A stretch of DNA of 64,000 nucleotides from Cyanobacteria bacterium REEB459. GTDB taxonomy: Bacteria > Cyanobacteriota > Cyanobacteriia > Phormidesmidales > Phormidesmidaceae. Positions 17,747-26,421 of the stretch are shown here, piece by piece. The first letter of the stretch is position 1. The number at the start of each line of letters is the position of its first letter. The position numbers and the translations under genes are program-made. Under the pieces are notes generated by a model that saw only the letters and a list, made by a program, of their open reading frames with translations, made no database searches and was not told where the DNA came from. The DNA is taken from NCBI GenBank assembly GCA_018970085.1, contig JAGWXD010000003.1, forward strand, positions 62,001-126,000. Reading direction: 5' to 3'.

Positions 17747-20203
17747 TTATCCAGGAACATCCGGTTCGAGCTCAGGGGTCAAGTTTCTACCCCAGCTGCC
17801 ATAGAGGGAAAGGGAATTGACCACTACTGCCACCGAGCTAAAGGCCATTAGCCCGGCCGCCAGCACCGGGCTCAAACTGAGGCCCAGGGTGGGAAGCAGT
17901 AATCCAGCCGCCAGGGGAATGGTCACCAGGTTATAGGTAAATGCCCAGGCCAGGTTCTGACGAATTTTGCTAACAGTGGCCTGGCTTAATGCTAGGGTAT
18001 CTAGCAAGCTGGTGAGGCGGTTGGTCATTAAAATAACGTCAGCGGTTTCTACGGCGATGTCAGTGCCGGCGGCAAAGCTAATGCCCACATCGGCCTGGGC
18101 CAGGGCTGGAGCGTCGTTAATACCGTCGCCCACTAGCGCCACGATGTGGCCCTGTTGCTGGAGCTGGCGGACAACCTCTACTTTGGCCTGAGGTAGCATT
18201 TCTGCCCGAATTGCCGATGGCGGCAGATGGATGTGATCGGCGATCGCCCCGGCTACAGCCGAGCGATCTCCGGTTAAAACCATGACTCCCAGGCCTCGCT
18301 GTTGCAGGCTATGGACCACCTGCCTGGCATCTTGCCGCAGCGGATCGCTGACCACCAACAGACCCAGCAGTTGGTCCGCCAGACTCAGAAACACCACGGT
18401 CTGGCCCAGGGCAGCCAGGGCCTCTGCTTGACTGCGGGCCGTCATCGGCAGCTCAATGCCCTGCTGCTCCATCCATAGGTCGTTACCCAGGGCACAGGTG
18501 AGGCGGCTATCTTGCCAGATCACTTGGGCTTTGATCCCCAAACCAGGCTGGTTTTCAAAATCCGTCGCCACTAACAGAGGCAATGTCTGGGCTTCAGCAG
18601 CGGCCTGAATCGCCAGAGCCAGGGGATGGCTGGCGCCGGTTTCTACCGTTGCGGCCAGGCGTAACAGATCCCCGGCAGCGATGGCTGGCACCAGGCTCTC
18701 TACCCTGGTGATGTGGGGCTGCCCCAGGGTCAAGGTGCCGGTTTTATCAAAGATCACCCAGTCGACCCGATGCAGAGTCTCTAAACTATCTCCGCCGCGA
18801 ATTAGCAGGCCCCGCTCCGCCCCTAACCCCGACCCCACCAGAATCGCCGTGGGAGTGGCCAACCCCAGAGCACAGGGACAGGCTACCACCATCACCGCGA
18901 TCGCCAGTTTCACGCTAGCGAGCAGCGGCGACGGCATAGCGGCCATCGCCTGACCGGGATGAGCCATACCCAATACCATTGGCATCACTTGGGGCCAATG
19001 GGAAAATCCCACCAAATACCAGAAGAGAAAGGTGATAGTGGCCAGGGCCAGGACTCCGTAGGTAAAGTAACCAGAAACCTGGTCCGCCAAGCCCTGTAGG
19101 GGAGCTTTGCGGCTCTGGGCCGTTTCTACCAGTTCTACCATTTGGGCCAGCAGGGTATGCTGGCCAGACTGGGTGACCTGAACCGCCAGCTTGCCATCTT
19201 GGTTCAGGGTGCCAGCCGCCACTAAGTCGCCAGGATGTTTAGAAACCGGCGCCGATTCACCGGTCAACATTGATTCATCAACGCTGGATTGGCCCCACCC
19301 CACCCGACCATCGGCAGGAAACTTTTCCCCCGGTAACACCTGCAGCCAGTCCCCCGGCTGGAGACAATGGGCGGGCACCTCGACCCCAACCTGACTGACC
19401 GGATTAACCTGGGGATCGGCAATTAATCGAGCCAGGCTGGGCTGGAGGGCCACCAGCGATCGCAGGGCCGTCATGGCTCGAAACCGGGCCCGTTGTTCTA
19501 GGGTCCGACCCAATAAAATAAAGCTGAGTAGCATCACCGGCTCATCAAAAAAGCACTCCCAGCCCAGTTGGGGAAACACCAAAGCGACCAGACTGGCTAG
19601 ATAAGCTGTGCCACTGCCCAGGGCCACCAGGGTATTCATGGTTGGGGCCAGATGGCCCATGGCCCTCCAGCCCTCAACAAAAATCTGGCGAGCTGGTCCC
19701 AACAGGGTCAAGGTGGCTAGCAGGGCATGAAACCAAAGATCACTGAGAACCGGCACATTGACCCCACCCGAATGCTTGAGATGCCCCAGGGTAGAGAGCA
19801 ACAACAGGGCGATCGCCCCAGCCAGCCGACGGCCCTGCTGCTGCTGCTGAGCTTGCAACCGCTCAACCCACTGCTGCCGATCCATCAGTCCGTCTCGACC
19901 CTCTGGAGTTCTCACCGTGGCGGTAAAACCAGCCTGCTTAACCGCTACCACTAGGTCTTGCGGGCTAGGAGGATCGCCACCAACAGTAACCACTGCCACC
20001 TCCGTCACCAGATTGACCGTGGCCTTCAAGACGCCTGTGACCGCAGTCAAGCGATTTTCTATGGCCCGCACGCAACCAGCGCACTTCATCCCCGCAATAT
20101 CCAGCACCAGGGTAGACCCCTCTGGAGCAGAGGTAAACTGCAACGCTGGGGAGGGCCCAACCTGATCTGAGTGATCTAAAACCGCTTGATCTAAAACCGC
20201 CAT
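17747..20203 (-). CDS. Copper-type P1B ATPase
   Basis: Heavy-metal translocating P-type ATPase, most likely for Cu(I). An N-terminal HMA domain (about 30-95) holds the CxxC metal site in [11 protein letters not shown]. Membrane helices follow, then the actuator TGES motif, the intramembrane CPC (about 442-444, [11 protein letters not shown]), the phosphorylated Asp485 in DKTGTLT, and the hinge [17 protein letters not shown]. 818 residues is full length. Cyanobacteria carry two such pumps, CtaA (cytoplasmic membrane) and PacS (thylakoid), feeding copper to plastocyanin; I cannot decide which this is. No adjacent copper regulator is seen. Confidence 0.92.
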   Translation of the reverse strand: MAVLDQAVLDHSDQVGPSPALQFTSAPEGSTLVLDIAGMKCAGCVRAIENRLTAVTGVLKATVNLVTEVAVVTVGGDPPSPQDLVVAVKQAGFTATVRTPEGRDGLMDRQQWVERLQAQQQQQGRRLAGAIALLLLSTLGHLKHSGGVNVPVLSDLWFHALLATLTLLGPARQIFVEGWRAMGHLAPTMNTLVALGSGTAYLASLVALVFPQLGWECFFDEPVMLLSFILLGRTLEQRARFRAMTALRSLVALQPSLARLIADPQVNPVSQVGVEVPAHCLQPGDWLQVLPGEKFPADGRVGWGQSSVDESMLTGESAPVSKHPGDLVAAGTLNQDGKLAVQVTQSGQHTLLAQMVELVETAQSRKAPLQGLADQVSGYFTYGVLALATITFLFWYLVGFSHWPQVMPMVLGMAHPGQAMAAMPSPLLASVKLAIAVMVVACPCALGLATPTAILVGSGLGAERGLLIRGGDSLETLHRVDWVIFDKTGTLTLGQPHITRVESLVPAIAAGDLLRLAATVETGASHPLALAIQAAAEAQTLPLLVATDFENQPGLGIKAQVIWQDSRLTCALGNDLWMEQQGIELPMTARSQAEALAALGQTVVFLSLADQLLGLLVVSDPLRQDARQVVHSLQQRGLGVMVLTGDRSAVAGAIADHIHLPPSAIRAEMLPQAKVEVVRQLQQQGHIVALVGDGINDAPALAQADVGISFAAGTDIAVETADVILMTNRLTSLLDTLALSQATVSKIRQNLAWAFTYNLVTIPLAAGLLLPTLGLSLSPVLAAGLMAFSSVAVVVNSLSLYGSWGRNLTPELEPDVPG

Positions 20204-20690
20204 GGGTATGGCTTAAATAATGGGTTAGGTTCAGCCTAGCAAGCTAATTGGTTTTTAGCATCGGGGTAGGGCCGACTGCCGCACCTGGGCACCATCGGTG
20301 TGACGATGGTCTTCAGAGGTGGCTGGACAAGCCAAAGAGGGTCTTAAACTATATCTAGGAAGTCGGATAATCTCCTCGGAATTCAACATTGTGGCCGCCT
20401 TTTGGCGGTCAACCATAGCTGGGTCAAGCCTTTGCAAACCACCCCTCACACTCATGTGGTTCATTTAAGACTATTTGAAACCATAAACTTGAAACCATAA
20501 ACTGGGCATACTTAAGCATACTAAGTTACTCAATATAACCATCACACTTGTTTTTGCTAAAGTGGCAGCAGAAACATCCTTAACCCGGTCGCGGTTAGGG
20601 CAGCAATTTGCAGGATACTGTTTGTAATTGATACATGCTCAGTCATTTGAGATTTAAACAGCACAGGTTAATCCCCAGTACGACAAAACA
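20204..20690. promoter_or_regulatory. Divergent intergenic region with short tandem repeats
   Basis: 487 bp between the copper ATPase and the pseudokinase gene. A short hairpin GCCGCC-TTTT-GGCGGT lies near 20393-20408. Two exact 14-bp units TTGAAACCATAAAC are adjacent at 20475-20488 and 20489-20502, followed by GCATACTTAA at 20506 and GCATACTAAG at 20516 (10-bp period). The spacing suggests regulator-binding sites about 170-215 bp upstream of the start codon. No gene seen. Confidence 0.55.
20475..20502. repeat. Exact tandem repeat, 2 x 14 bp
   Basis: TTGAAACCATAAAC occurs twice without a gap. It is followed within 4 bp by a second, different 10-bp near-repeat beginning GCATACT. Candidate direct-repeat operator for the downstream kinase-TPR gene. 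Confidence 0.7.
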
Positions 20691-22709
20691 ATGGTTGTGA
20701 AAAGACTATTGAATGGACGATTTCAGTTCATTCGAGCAGTAAGCACCAAGCGCTACATTAAAACCTACCTGATGCTGGATCAAAACGACCTGGCTAAGGG
20801 TAAGTGTATTGTCAAGCGTTTGCAGTTACCTGCCCAAACCCCTACAACCCTGAAGGTTCTTCGTAGCTTACTGGACAAGCGTCTGGATGCCCTTGATCGC
20901 CTGAAACCAGATCCCTGTCTGGAAAAAAAGTTGGCCACAGTCTGGGAAGGTGAGGACTTTTACTGGATTAGAGGTTACGTGCCGGGCCAAGCTTTTGCCC
21001 AGGAACTGGCTAGTGGTCAGGCAGACTCTGAGAACCAGGTGCGGGACTTTTTAGTAGAGGTTTTAACCATTCTAGATAGGCTGCAAACCCAGGGGGTTGT
21101 TCATCAAAATTTGCATCCCAACAACCTGATTCGCCGCCACCCTGGAGGTGAATTGGTGTTAGTAGATTTTGGCTTGATCCAGGCTGGTACCCCTGCCAGG
21201 GCAAGTTATCCTGGTCTGCACAACGGCAAGGCAGAGAAAGACCCTGGGCCAGAATTCTATCAGCCCCTACTTAAGGATCCAGGTAAGCCCTGGTCGACCT
21301 TCTATCCAGACCATTTTGCCCTGGGTATGATGGCGCTGCAACTCGCTACGGGACTATCCCAGGAAGCCTTACCCCAGGCCCAGCAGTTAGACTTTTCAGG
21401 CCAGATCAAACTGCAACTAGATGAATGTTCTGTTCTGACAGAAGCACTAAAGACGACCATCATTACCATGATCGACCCGGCCCCTGGTAGGGAGTTCCTC
21501 AGGGCTCAAGATATTCTGACAGTGCTAGGCGGGCCCCAGGGGGCTGGACCCAATCAAACGTCTCCAGGACAGCTTTCTCCAGCCGATCAGCAAAGCGCCC
21601 CGGAGAAAGCTTCGGAGGCCACGGTCCTACCTCCCATCTCCGATCAGAACTCCAACTCAACCAGGGCCGAAACACCTACCAGAGAATGGGGCTCGCTCCT
21701 CAGTCGTCGGCCAGGGGGCAAGGTCGGGCTACTGATAACCGGATTATTGATGCCCCCCGTTCTGATCATTGGTCTCTGGTTTGGGTTACAGCTGCCCCAG
21801 CGCTGGCAGACTATGCGTCTATCTCGGCAAGCCCACCAGCAGGAGGAAAAGGGCGATGTCAAAGCCGCGATCGCCAGTCTTGATGAAATTATGACCCATC
21901 ACCCTAACCACACCCCTACCCTGGTGTATCGATCCCAACTGTTGCAGAAAAGCGGCCAATCACAAAAAGCCCTGGCGGACCTGAACCAGGCTATCGAAGG
22001 GGAGCCCGCTTCAGCTCGGCTACACTTTCTGCGGGGTAACCTGCAGCTAGACCTGGGGGATCTGCAAGGGGCCATGGCAGATTATAGCCAGACTCTAGAA
22101 CTGGACCCCAACTACAGCGAGGCCTATCTGAATCGGGGCAACGCCAGGGCCGATCTGGGGGATGAAAGTGGCGCGGTAGAGGATTACACCCAGGTTCTCA
22201 ACCGGACTCAAAACACTAAAACTAAGGCTCTAGCCCACCTGAATCGCTGTCTTTCGCGGTCTAATCTAGGAGACCAGACTGGGGGCATGGCCGATTGCTC
22301 AGCTGCCATTAACCTGCAGCCGGGCAATGGGCTGGCCTACGGCAACCGGGGGCTGGTGAAGCGGCGATTAGAGGATTTCAAAGGAGCTCTCCAGGACTTT
22401 ACGATTGCTATTCAACTCCACCCTGACAACCCAGAGCCTTACTATAATCGAGGCTTAACCCGGCAGGGCCTGGGCGATTTGAGGGGGGCGATGGTTGATT
22501 TTAACCAAACGATTAAAATCAACCCTGACCATCCCTTCGCCTACTACGACCGCGGCCTGTTGCATGCCGCCCTGGGGGAAACCCAGGCAGCAGTTGCCGA
22601 TCTAGAAAAAGTCGCCAGTCGATGCCTAAATCTGGGCCGCACCGACTGCTTTAAGGACGCCCAGTACCAGCTGCAGCGACTGAAGCAGAGACCGACCACC
22701 AACCCCTAG
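20691..22709 (+). CDS. Predicted pseudokinase-transmembrane-TPR protein
   Basis: A Ser/Thr kinase-like domain (about 1-275), a linker, one membrane segment (about 343-366, VGLLITGLLMPPVLIIGLWF), then about seven tetratricopeptide repeats (about 375-660, for example SARLHFLRGNLQLDLGDLQG). The likely beta3 lysine is Lys42 (VKRLQ) and DFG is present (159-161), but the catalytic loop reads HQNLHPNN (138-145), where active kinases have HRDxKPxN, so the catalytic Asp is Asn. A glycine loop is also not obvious. It is therefore probably a non-catalytic, ligand-sensing scaffold. The tail end overlaps the convergent small gene by 4 bp. Confidence 0.82.
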   Translation: MVVKRLLNGRFQFIRAVSTKRYIKTYLMLDQNDLAKGKCIVKRLQLPAQTPTTLKVLRSLLDKRLDALDRLKPDPCLEKKLATVWEGEDFYWIRGYVPGQAFAQELASGQADSENQVRDFLVEVLTILDRLQTQGVVHQNLHPNNLIRRHPGGELVLVDFGLIQAGTPARASYPGLHNGKAEKDPGPEFYQPLLKDPGKPWSTFYPDHFALGMMALQLATGLSQEALPQAQQLDFSGQIKLQLDECSVLTEALKTTIITMIDPAPGREFLRAQDILTVLGGPQGAGPNQTSPGQLSPADQQSAPEKASEATVLPPISDQNSNSTRAETPTREWGSLLSRRPGGKVGLLITGLLMPPVLIIGLWFGLQLPQRWQTMRLSRQAHQQEEKGDVKAAIASLDEIMTHHPNHTPTLVYRSQLLQKSGQSQKALADLNQAIEGEPASARLHFLRGNLQLDLGDLQGAMADYSQTLELDPNYSEAYLNRGNARADLGDESGAVEDYTQVLNRTQNTKTKALAHLNRCLSRSNLGDQTGGMADCSAAINLQPGNGLAYGNRGLVKRRLEDFKGALQDFTIAIQLHPDNPEPYYNRGLTRQGLGDLRGAMVDFNQTIKINPDHPFAYYDRGLLHAALGETQAAVADLEKVASRCLNLGRTDCFKDAQYQLQRLKQRPTTNP

Positions 22710-22921
22710 GAAATACGAGGGCGGTGACCGCTGCCAGACCGTTTGCGCCCCATATCAATTATTCGGCTGTAGTCCGTCTTAGCGAGATGGAAGCTGGCAC
22801 TGGTTTGGTCTAGCAGGTCTAGATTAGCGACTGGCACGATTGGAGCTGGGGGCGAGGGAACATGCGCTAGCCCGACTATCATCAAGGTGATTAAACAGGT
22901 AGAAAAACGTTGCACTAACAT
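22706..22921 (-). CDS. Small predicted secreted protein with C-terminal RSGSGHR motif
   Basis: A 71-residue protein from ATG 22921: hydrophobic signal-like N-terminus (about 3-20, FSTCLITLMIVGLAHV), a short acidic/polar middle, and a basic end, GRKRSGSGHRPRIS. An earlier in-frame ATG (22990) would bury the signal segment, so I prefer the shorter form. Size, export signal and a basic Arg/Gly/Ser C-terminus recall RGSGR precursors such as the patX-like gene at 9.9 kb, but the exact pentapeptide is absent. I do not recognise the family. Its stop codon overlaps that of the TPR gene (CTAG, 22706-22709). Confidence 0.5.
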   Translation of the reverse strand: MLVQRFSTCLITLMIVGLAHVPSPPAPIVPVANLDLLDQTSASFHLAKTDYSRIIDMGRKRSGSGHRPRIS

Positions 22922-23200
22922 AAAGGAATTCCCAACAGGATACTTAGTTATTCCTGGATCAGGGCAAGGATTCAGGCCAGTTTTAGACATTCCCTATGAG
23001 AATTTGATTAATTCTTAGCCTGCTATTTAAAGGGATGGTGTCGCCCTTGAGCATCCTACTCTGGCTGGCTCCTAGGGAATTGATCTAGGGGGCTCATGCA
23101 TACCCCCAGCCCGACTGGTTGTGGGGAATTACTGAAATTCTCCCGGGGTGGGGGTAAGGTATCGGTAGCAACTGGCAACGCATGGGGAGCAGATCGGCCA

Positions 23201-24364
23201 ATGTATAACCTCAAGGTGATCATTATCGGCGCTGGCATCGGCGGATTAACCGCAGCCATCGCCATGGCCCAGGCAGGCTACCGGGTGGAGGTGTACGACC
23301 GGGTGCAGCAATTGCGGCCGGTGGGAGCAGGTATTTCCCTCTGGTCCAATGGCGTCAAGGTCCTCAATCGCCTCGGTCTGGGGGATCAAGTGGCTGCGAT
23401 CGGCGGTTGCATGAACACCATGGAATACCGTAACCATCGGGATGAGCAGCTTAATTATATTGACCTCCACCCCCTGTTTGAGCAGGTGGGGCAGCGGCCT
23501 TATCCGGTGGCTCGAGCTGACCTACAGAGGATTTTGCTAAGGGCCTGCGGCCCTGACCGGGTACGACTGGGCATGACCTGTACGGAGATCGAGCAGGATG
23601 CCAGCTCGGCTACAGCTATCTTTGCCAATGGTCACCGGGCCACAGGAGATCTAATCATTGGGGCCGATGGAGCCCGCTCAACCCTACGTAATCAGGTCCT
23701 CGGCCAATCTGTAGAGCGTTGTTTCGCCGGCTATGTTAACTGGAATGGCTTGGTACCGGCGGCGGCCGATCTCTGCCCCAGCGATCGCTGGGTGATCTAT
23801 GTAGGCGATAGTAAGCGGGCCTCGATGATGCCTGTGGGGGGCGATCGCTTTTACTTCTTTTTTGGGGCCCCCATGGCCCCTGGTACCCAGGTCAGCCCTG
23901 CCGATCTACGCCAAGAGCTAGCCCAACTGTTTCAAGGATGGCCCCCAGCGGTAGAACGGCTAGTTCAACGGCTTGATCCAGCTACCACCAACCGTCTAGA
24001 TATCAGCGATCTAGACCCCCTAGAGCGCTGGGTTCAGGGGCGGGTTGCCCTGCTAGGGGATGCTGCCCACGCCAGCACCCCCACCCTAGGTCAGGGCGGC
24101 TGTCAAGCCCTGGAAGATGTGGAGGTGTTAAGTCGCTATTTACTGACCACCAATATCGGCGTGGCCGATGCCTTAGAACGCTACCAGCAAGCCCGCCAGG
24201 ACCGCACCGCCCAACTGGTACTCAAGGCTCGCAAACGGGCTGCTACAATCTATGGCCACAACCCGGCGGTAACCCAGCAATGGTATGCCGATCTCCGCCA
24301 GGAACCCCCTAGCGCCGTGATCAATGCCTTGACTGCAACGATTTTAGCCGGGCCCCTGGCATAG
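23201..24364 (+). CDS. FAD-dependent monooxygenase (UbiH/zeaxanthin epoxidase-like)
   Basis: Group A flavoprotein hydroxylase. The Rossmann motif GAGIGGLTAAIAMAQAG comes right after the start, the DG-type middle motif is GDLIIGADGARSTLR, and the C-terminal ribityl-binding block is ALLGDAAHASTPTLGQGG. 387 residues from ATG 23201; an ORF start 35 codons earlier adds an unrelated leader and is rejected. Close family members act on aromatic rings, ubiquinone/plastoquinone precursors or carotenoids; the substrate here is unknown. tadA follows 65 bp later on the same strand. Confidence 0.87.
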   Translation: MYNLKVIIIGAGIGGLTAAIAMAQAGYRVEVYDRVQQLRPVGAGISLWSNGVKVLNRLGLGDQVAAIGGCMNTMEYRNHRDEQLNYIDLHPLFEQVGQRPYPVARADLQRILLRACGPDRVRLGMTCTEIEQDASSATAIFANGHRATGDLIIGADGARSTLRNQVLGQSVERCFAGYVNWNGLVPAAADLCPSDRWVIYVGDSKRASMMPVGGDRFYFFFGAPMAPGTQVSPADLRQELAQLFQGWPPAVERLVQRLDPATTNRLDISDLDPLERWVQGRVALLGDAAHASTPTLGQGGCQALEDVEVLSRYLLTTNIGVADALERYQQARQDRTAQLVLKARKRAATIYGHNPAVTQQWYADLRQEPPSAVINALTATILAGPLA

Positions 24365-24429
24365 CTCTGGCAGCAACACCTGCTACTCCGGTCTGAACGC
24401 CCCATCGCAACGCTGATCTGTTCCCCGCT

Positions 24430-24948
24430 ATGGCCTCCTCCCTCCCCCCAAGCCCGATCACCGATCCGAGCTACCAGCGCCACCGCCATTGGATGAGCTA
24501 CGCTCTAGAGCTGGCAGAGGCGGCAGCCGGGCAGGGCGACATCCCGGTGGGAGCCGTGGTGGTGGGGCCAGAGGATAGGTTACTGGCGGCAGCCGGGAAT
24601 CGCCGCGAGCAAGACCAGGATCCCACTGCCCATGCCGAGGTTCTAGCTTTGCGCCAGGCCAGTCAGCGACTGGGTACCTGGCGGCTGACCCAGTGTACCC
24701 TCTACGTCACCCTAGAGCCCTGTGCCATGTGTGCCGGAGCGATGCTTCTCAGCCGCCTGGGACTGCTGGTCTACGGCGCCGATGACCGCAAAGCGGGAGC
24801 CGTAGGATCGGCCATTAATCTGCCTGCCAGCCCCTGTAGCTACCATCATCTGCCGATCCTGGCGGGGATTCTAGCTGTCCCCTGTCAGCAGCAGTTACAG
24901 CAGTGGTTTCAACGGCGGCGGGAACAGGGCCATATCCCACCGATCTGA
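24430..24948 (+). CDS. tadA: tRNA-specific adenosine deaminase TadA
   Basis: Zinc enzyme converting A34 to inosine in tRNA-Arg(ACG). The deaminase signature is complete: HAEVLAL supplies the His ligand and catalytic Glu, and LEPCAMCAGAM the two Cys ligands. A 172-residue protein, normal length with a short N-terminal extension. Convergent with the next ABC gene, only 8 bp apart. Confidence 0.93.
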   Translation: MASSLPPSPITDPSYQRHRHWMSYALELAEAAAGQGDIPVGAVVVGPEDRLLAAAGNRREQDQDPTAHAEVLALRQASQRLGTWRLTQCTLYVTLEPCAMCAGAMLLSRLGLLVYGADDRKAGAVGSAINLPASPCSYHHLPILAGILAVPCQQQLQQWFQRRREQGHIPPI

Positions 24949-24956
24949 TCAAGGGC

Positions 24957-25688
24957 TCAGCCCAGCCCGGTGAGGTCCTCCGGACGCAGATGGGCATTCA
25001 CCACCTGACCATCTTTGAACCAGAGAATACGTTGGCTGGTGCGCGCTACATTGAGCTCGTGGGTCACCATTACAATGGTGATGCCCTGGCTATGGAGGTT
25101 GGCAAAGATCGCCAGAATTTCTTCAGTGGTGTGGCTATCAAGGGCTCCAGTGGGCTCATCGGCAAGCAGTAGCAGGGGGCGATTAACAATCGCCCGGGCG
25201 ATCGCAACTCGCTGCTGTTGCCCTCCCGACAGCTGGGCAGGGCGGTTTTTTAAACGCTCTGCCAGTCCTACCTGTTGCAGCGCCGCGATTGCCCGTTCCT
25301 GCCGCTCTGCGCGCTCCACGCCGGCGTAGATCATGGGTAATTCAACATTTTCTTGAGCACTCAATTGGGGCAACAGGTGAAATTGCTGAAACACAAAGCC
25401 AATTTTTTGGTTGCGGATATGGGCCAGGGTGCGGTCGTCTAAACTAGCAACATTCTGGCGATCGAAATAGTAATCTCCCTGGGTGGGTCGGTCCAGACAG
25501 CCAATCATATTCATGGCGGTGGATTTTCCCGAACCCGATGGTCCCATAATGGCGCAGTATTCCCCGGAGACAATGGTTAAGCTCACATCCCATAGGGCCC
25601 TGACCTCGGTATTACCACTACCGTAGGTCTTGTTCAGGTGGGTAAATTCAATCAAAACGTCAGTTATTGCGTCAGTCATTGCTGGCAT
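24957..25688 (-). CDS. MacB/LolD-type ABC transporter ATP-binding protein
   Basis: Nucleotide-binding subunit of a MacB/LolD/DevA-type exporter. Walker [13 protein letters not shown]-loop GFVFQQFHLLPQLS, signature [14 protein letters not shown], Walker [14 protein letters not shown] and the switch His (VTHE) are all intact, so it should be an active ATPase. 243 residues. No permease or membrane-fusion gene adjoins it, so its partners must be encoded elsewhere. DevA-type exporters deliver heterocyst glycolipids in some filamentous cyanobacteria, but the subfamily cannot be assigned by eye. Confidence 0.9.
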   Translation of the reverse strand: MPAMTDAITDVLIEFTHLNKTYGSGNTEVRALWDVSLTIVSGEYCAIMGPSGSGKSTAMNMIGCLDRPTQGDYYFDRQNVASLDDRTLAHIRNQKIGFVFQQFHLLPQLSAQENVELPMIYAGVERAERQERAIAALQQVGLAERLKNRPAQLSGGQQQRVAIARAIVNRPLLLLADEPTGALDSHTTEEILAIFANLHSQGITIVMVTHELNVARTSQRILWFKDGQVVNAHLRPEDLTGLG

Positions 25689-25825
25689 CTAGCAGGGGGT
25701 TGGGTTACCACCATCCTGAGCCCCCAGGGGTTTGAACAGCCTGGAAGGAGTAGCCCATGGACTGGGAGAAGATAATTCCGTACATTAACTATTAAGACTC
25801 CTGGCTCGAAAAACCGCAACCGACC

Positions 25826-25843
25826 AGACTACCCCGGTAGTCT
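25826..25843. promoter_or_regulatory. 18-bp inverted repeat between divergent genes
   Basis: AGACTACC-CC-GGTAGTCT, perfect 8-bp arms around a 2-base centre, with CCGC and GCGG further out. It lies between the divergent ABC ATPase and DCC genes, 63 bp before the latter's start, so an operator is plausible. Confidence 0.45.
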
Positions 25844-25905
25844 GCGGCGGCGATAGAGATGGGCTCAGCAGTAGATAGCAACAGGGTATACAGGCAGTAT
25901 TGACC

Positions 25906-26349
25906 ATGACAAATCCTGAGTCGGGCTGGCACATTGATTTACTCTACGATGGCGAGTGTCCGCTCTGTTTACGGGAGGTGGACTTTTTGCGCCGGCAGGA
26001 CCGCGGCAGGGGTCTGGTTCGATTTACCAACATCGCTGACCAGGACTACCATGCTGAACACCACGGCGGAGTAGACTATGCCCGCGCGATGGGCCGGATT
26101 CATGCCGTACTCGCCGATGGCCAGGTGATAGAGAGCGTTGAGGTATTTCGCCAGGTCTACAAAATTCTGGGCCTGGGCTGGGTCTACGCCCCTACGGGTT
26201 GGCCCTTAATCGCCCCACTGGTAGATTGGCTCTACGGGCGATGGGCCGATTGGCGGCTGGCCCTAACCGGTCGGCCCAGTTTAACCACCCTACTGGCTGA
26301 GCGACAAACCCGGCAATGCGGCGATCTCTGTGGCACCGGCGATGGCTAG
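25906..26349 (+). CDS. DCC family thiol-disulfide oxidoreductase-like protein (DUF393)
   Basis: Small protein of the DCC1 family, named for the Asp-x-x-Cys-x-x-Cys signature, here DGECPLC near residue 15, which resembles a thioredoxin-type CxxC site. The DRGRGLVRFTNI and VFRQVYKILGLGW blocks fit the family. Starts at ATG 25906 (a TTG two codons earlier is less likely). The biological substrate is unknown. Confidence 0.85.
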   Translation: MTNPESGWHIDLLYDGECPLCLREVDFLRRQDRGRGLVRFTNIADQDYHAEHHGGVDYARAMGRIHAVLADGQVIESVEVFRQVYKILGLGWVYAPTGWPLIAPLVDWLYGRWADWRLALTGRPSLTTLLAERQTRQCGDLCGTGDG

Positions 26350-26421
26350 CCGCCCCCTAGTCGATGGCAGAAACACCGACATACCGCAAGAGCCAGTCTC
26401 AAGCCCCAGGGGCCAGCCCTG

